This document shows positions 7,625 through 7,656 of a DNA stretch of 7,656 nucleotides, one piece after another. A program made the position numbers and the translations under genes. This DNA comes from an uncultured Bacteroidales bacterium (GTDB taxonomy: Bacteria > Bacteroidota > Bacteroidia > Bacteroidales > Marinilabiliaceae), in the NCBI GenBank assembly GCA_937892255.1, contig CALAUL010000025.1, positions 1-7,656 on the forward strand, written 5' to 3'. Numbering within the stretch: the stretch's first letter is position 1; the number at the start of each line of letters is the position of its first letter. The notes beneath the pieces are model-generated. The model was given only the letters and a program-made list of their open reading frames with translations. It was not told the DNA's origin and searched no databases.

Positions 7625-7656
7625 GTTTCAATCCACGCACCCACGAAAGGTGCGAC

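Larger units (their letters stand above)
6761..7656 (-). CRISPR. Type I-C-like CRISPR array, 14 repeats and 13 spacers, reaching the window edge
   Basis: Fourteen identical 32-nt repeats start at 6761, 6827, 6892, 6959, 7026, 7093, 7159, 7225, 7291, 7357, 7424, 7491, 7558 and 7625. On the + strand each begins GTTTCAATCCACGC and ends GGTGCGAC. Spacers are 34, 33, 35, 35, 35, 34, 34, 34, 34, 35, 35, 35 and 35 nt. Read on the minus strand the repeat has a 6-bp stem CGCACC/GGTGCG with a 7-nt loop, then TGGATTGAAAC. This is the classic I-C layout, in which Cas5 cuts at the stem base and leaves an 11-nt 5' handle ending in ATTGAAAC. The minus strand is therefore the likely crRNA strand, the leader and cas genes should lie right of 7656, and the spacers nearest 7656 should be the newest. 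No cas gene is in the window, so subtype is inferred from the repeat alone. The first, leader-distal repeat is not degenerate, which is slightly unusual. Repeat 14 ends on the last base, so the array may continue. Confidence 0.97.

Overview
The window looks like a chromosomal segment of a Bacteroidota bacterium, most likely order Bacteroidales. The support is a SusC/BtuB-type TonB-dependent receptor, a promoter matching the Bacteroides pattern (TTG, about 20 nt, TAnnTTTG), mostly weak Shine-Dalgarno sequences, and menF-menD genes for menaquinone synthesis, which anaerobic members of this group use for fumarate respiration. I cannot name a genus from the sequence alone.

Layout, left to right. 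Positions 1-2938 hold a 5'-truncated TonB-dependent outer-membrane receptor whose signal peptide is visible from its second or third residue. It ends in a very strong intrinsic terminator (2977-3007). A promoter (3010-3040) follows directly and appears to drive a three-gene unit. The first gene encodes a 291-residue, single-pass membrane-anchored coiled-coil protein of unknown function (3072-3947). The second is menF, isochorismate synthase (3962-5011, 14-nt gap with a good Shine-Dalgarno). The third is menD, SEPHCHC synthase (5001-6617, overlapping menF by 11 nt). MenF turns chorismate into isochorismate and MenD joins this with the ThDP-bound succinic semialdehyde unit from 2-oxoglutarate: the first two committed steps of classical menaquinone synthesis. 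The later genes (menH, menC, menB, menE) are not here, because an AT-rich 143-nt gap and then a CRISPR array follow menD.

Positions 6761-7656 are a CRISPR array of 14 identical 32-nt repeats and 13 unique spacers of 33-35 nt. The repeat is of type I-C character. In the usual I-C orientation the crRNAs come from the minus strand, so the leader and the cas genes (none in this window) should lie to the right, and the left end is the old, leader-distal end. Array and men operon are therefore convergent.

The most interesting signal is inside the array. Spacers 8 and 13 are two versions of the same target: they match at 29 of 34 positions, and four of the five differences are synonymous third-codon changes in a frame reading [T/S]RFDYLDYAFP. 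This points to two separate captures, in the same register, of one conserved protein gene from two diverged phages or plasmids. It gives a concrete target gene and PAM prediction. I see no wholly new system in the window; the other items worth a second look are the coiled-coil gene tied to menF-menD, the methionine-rich loops of the receptor, and the break in the men cluster at the array.
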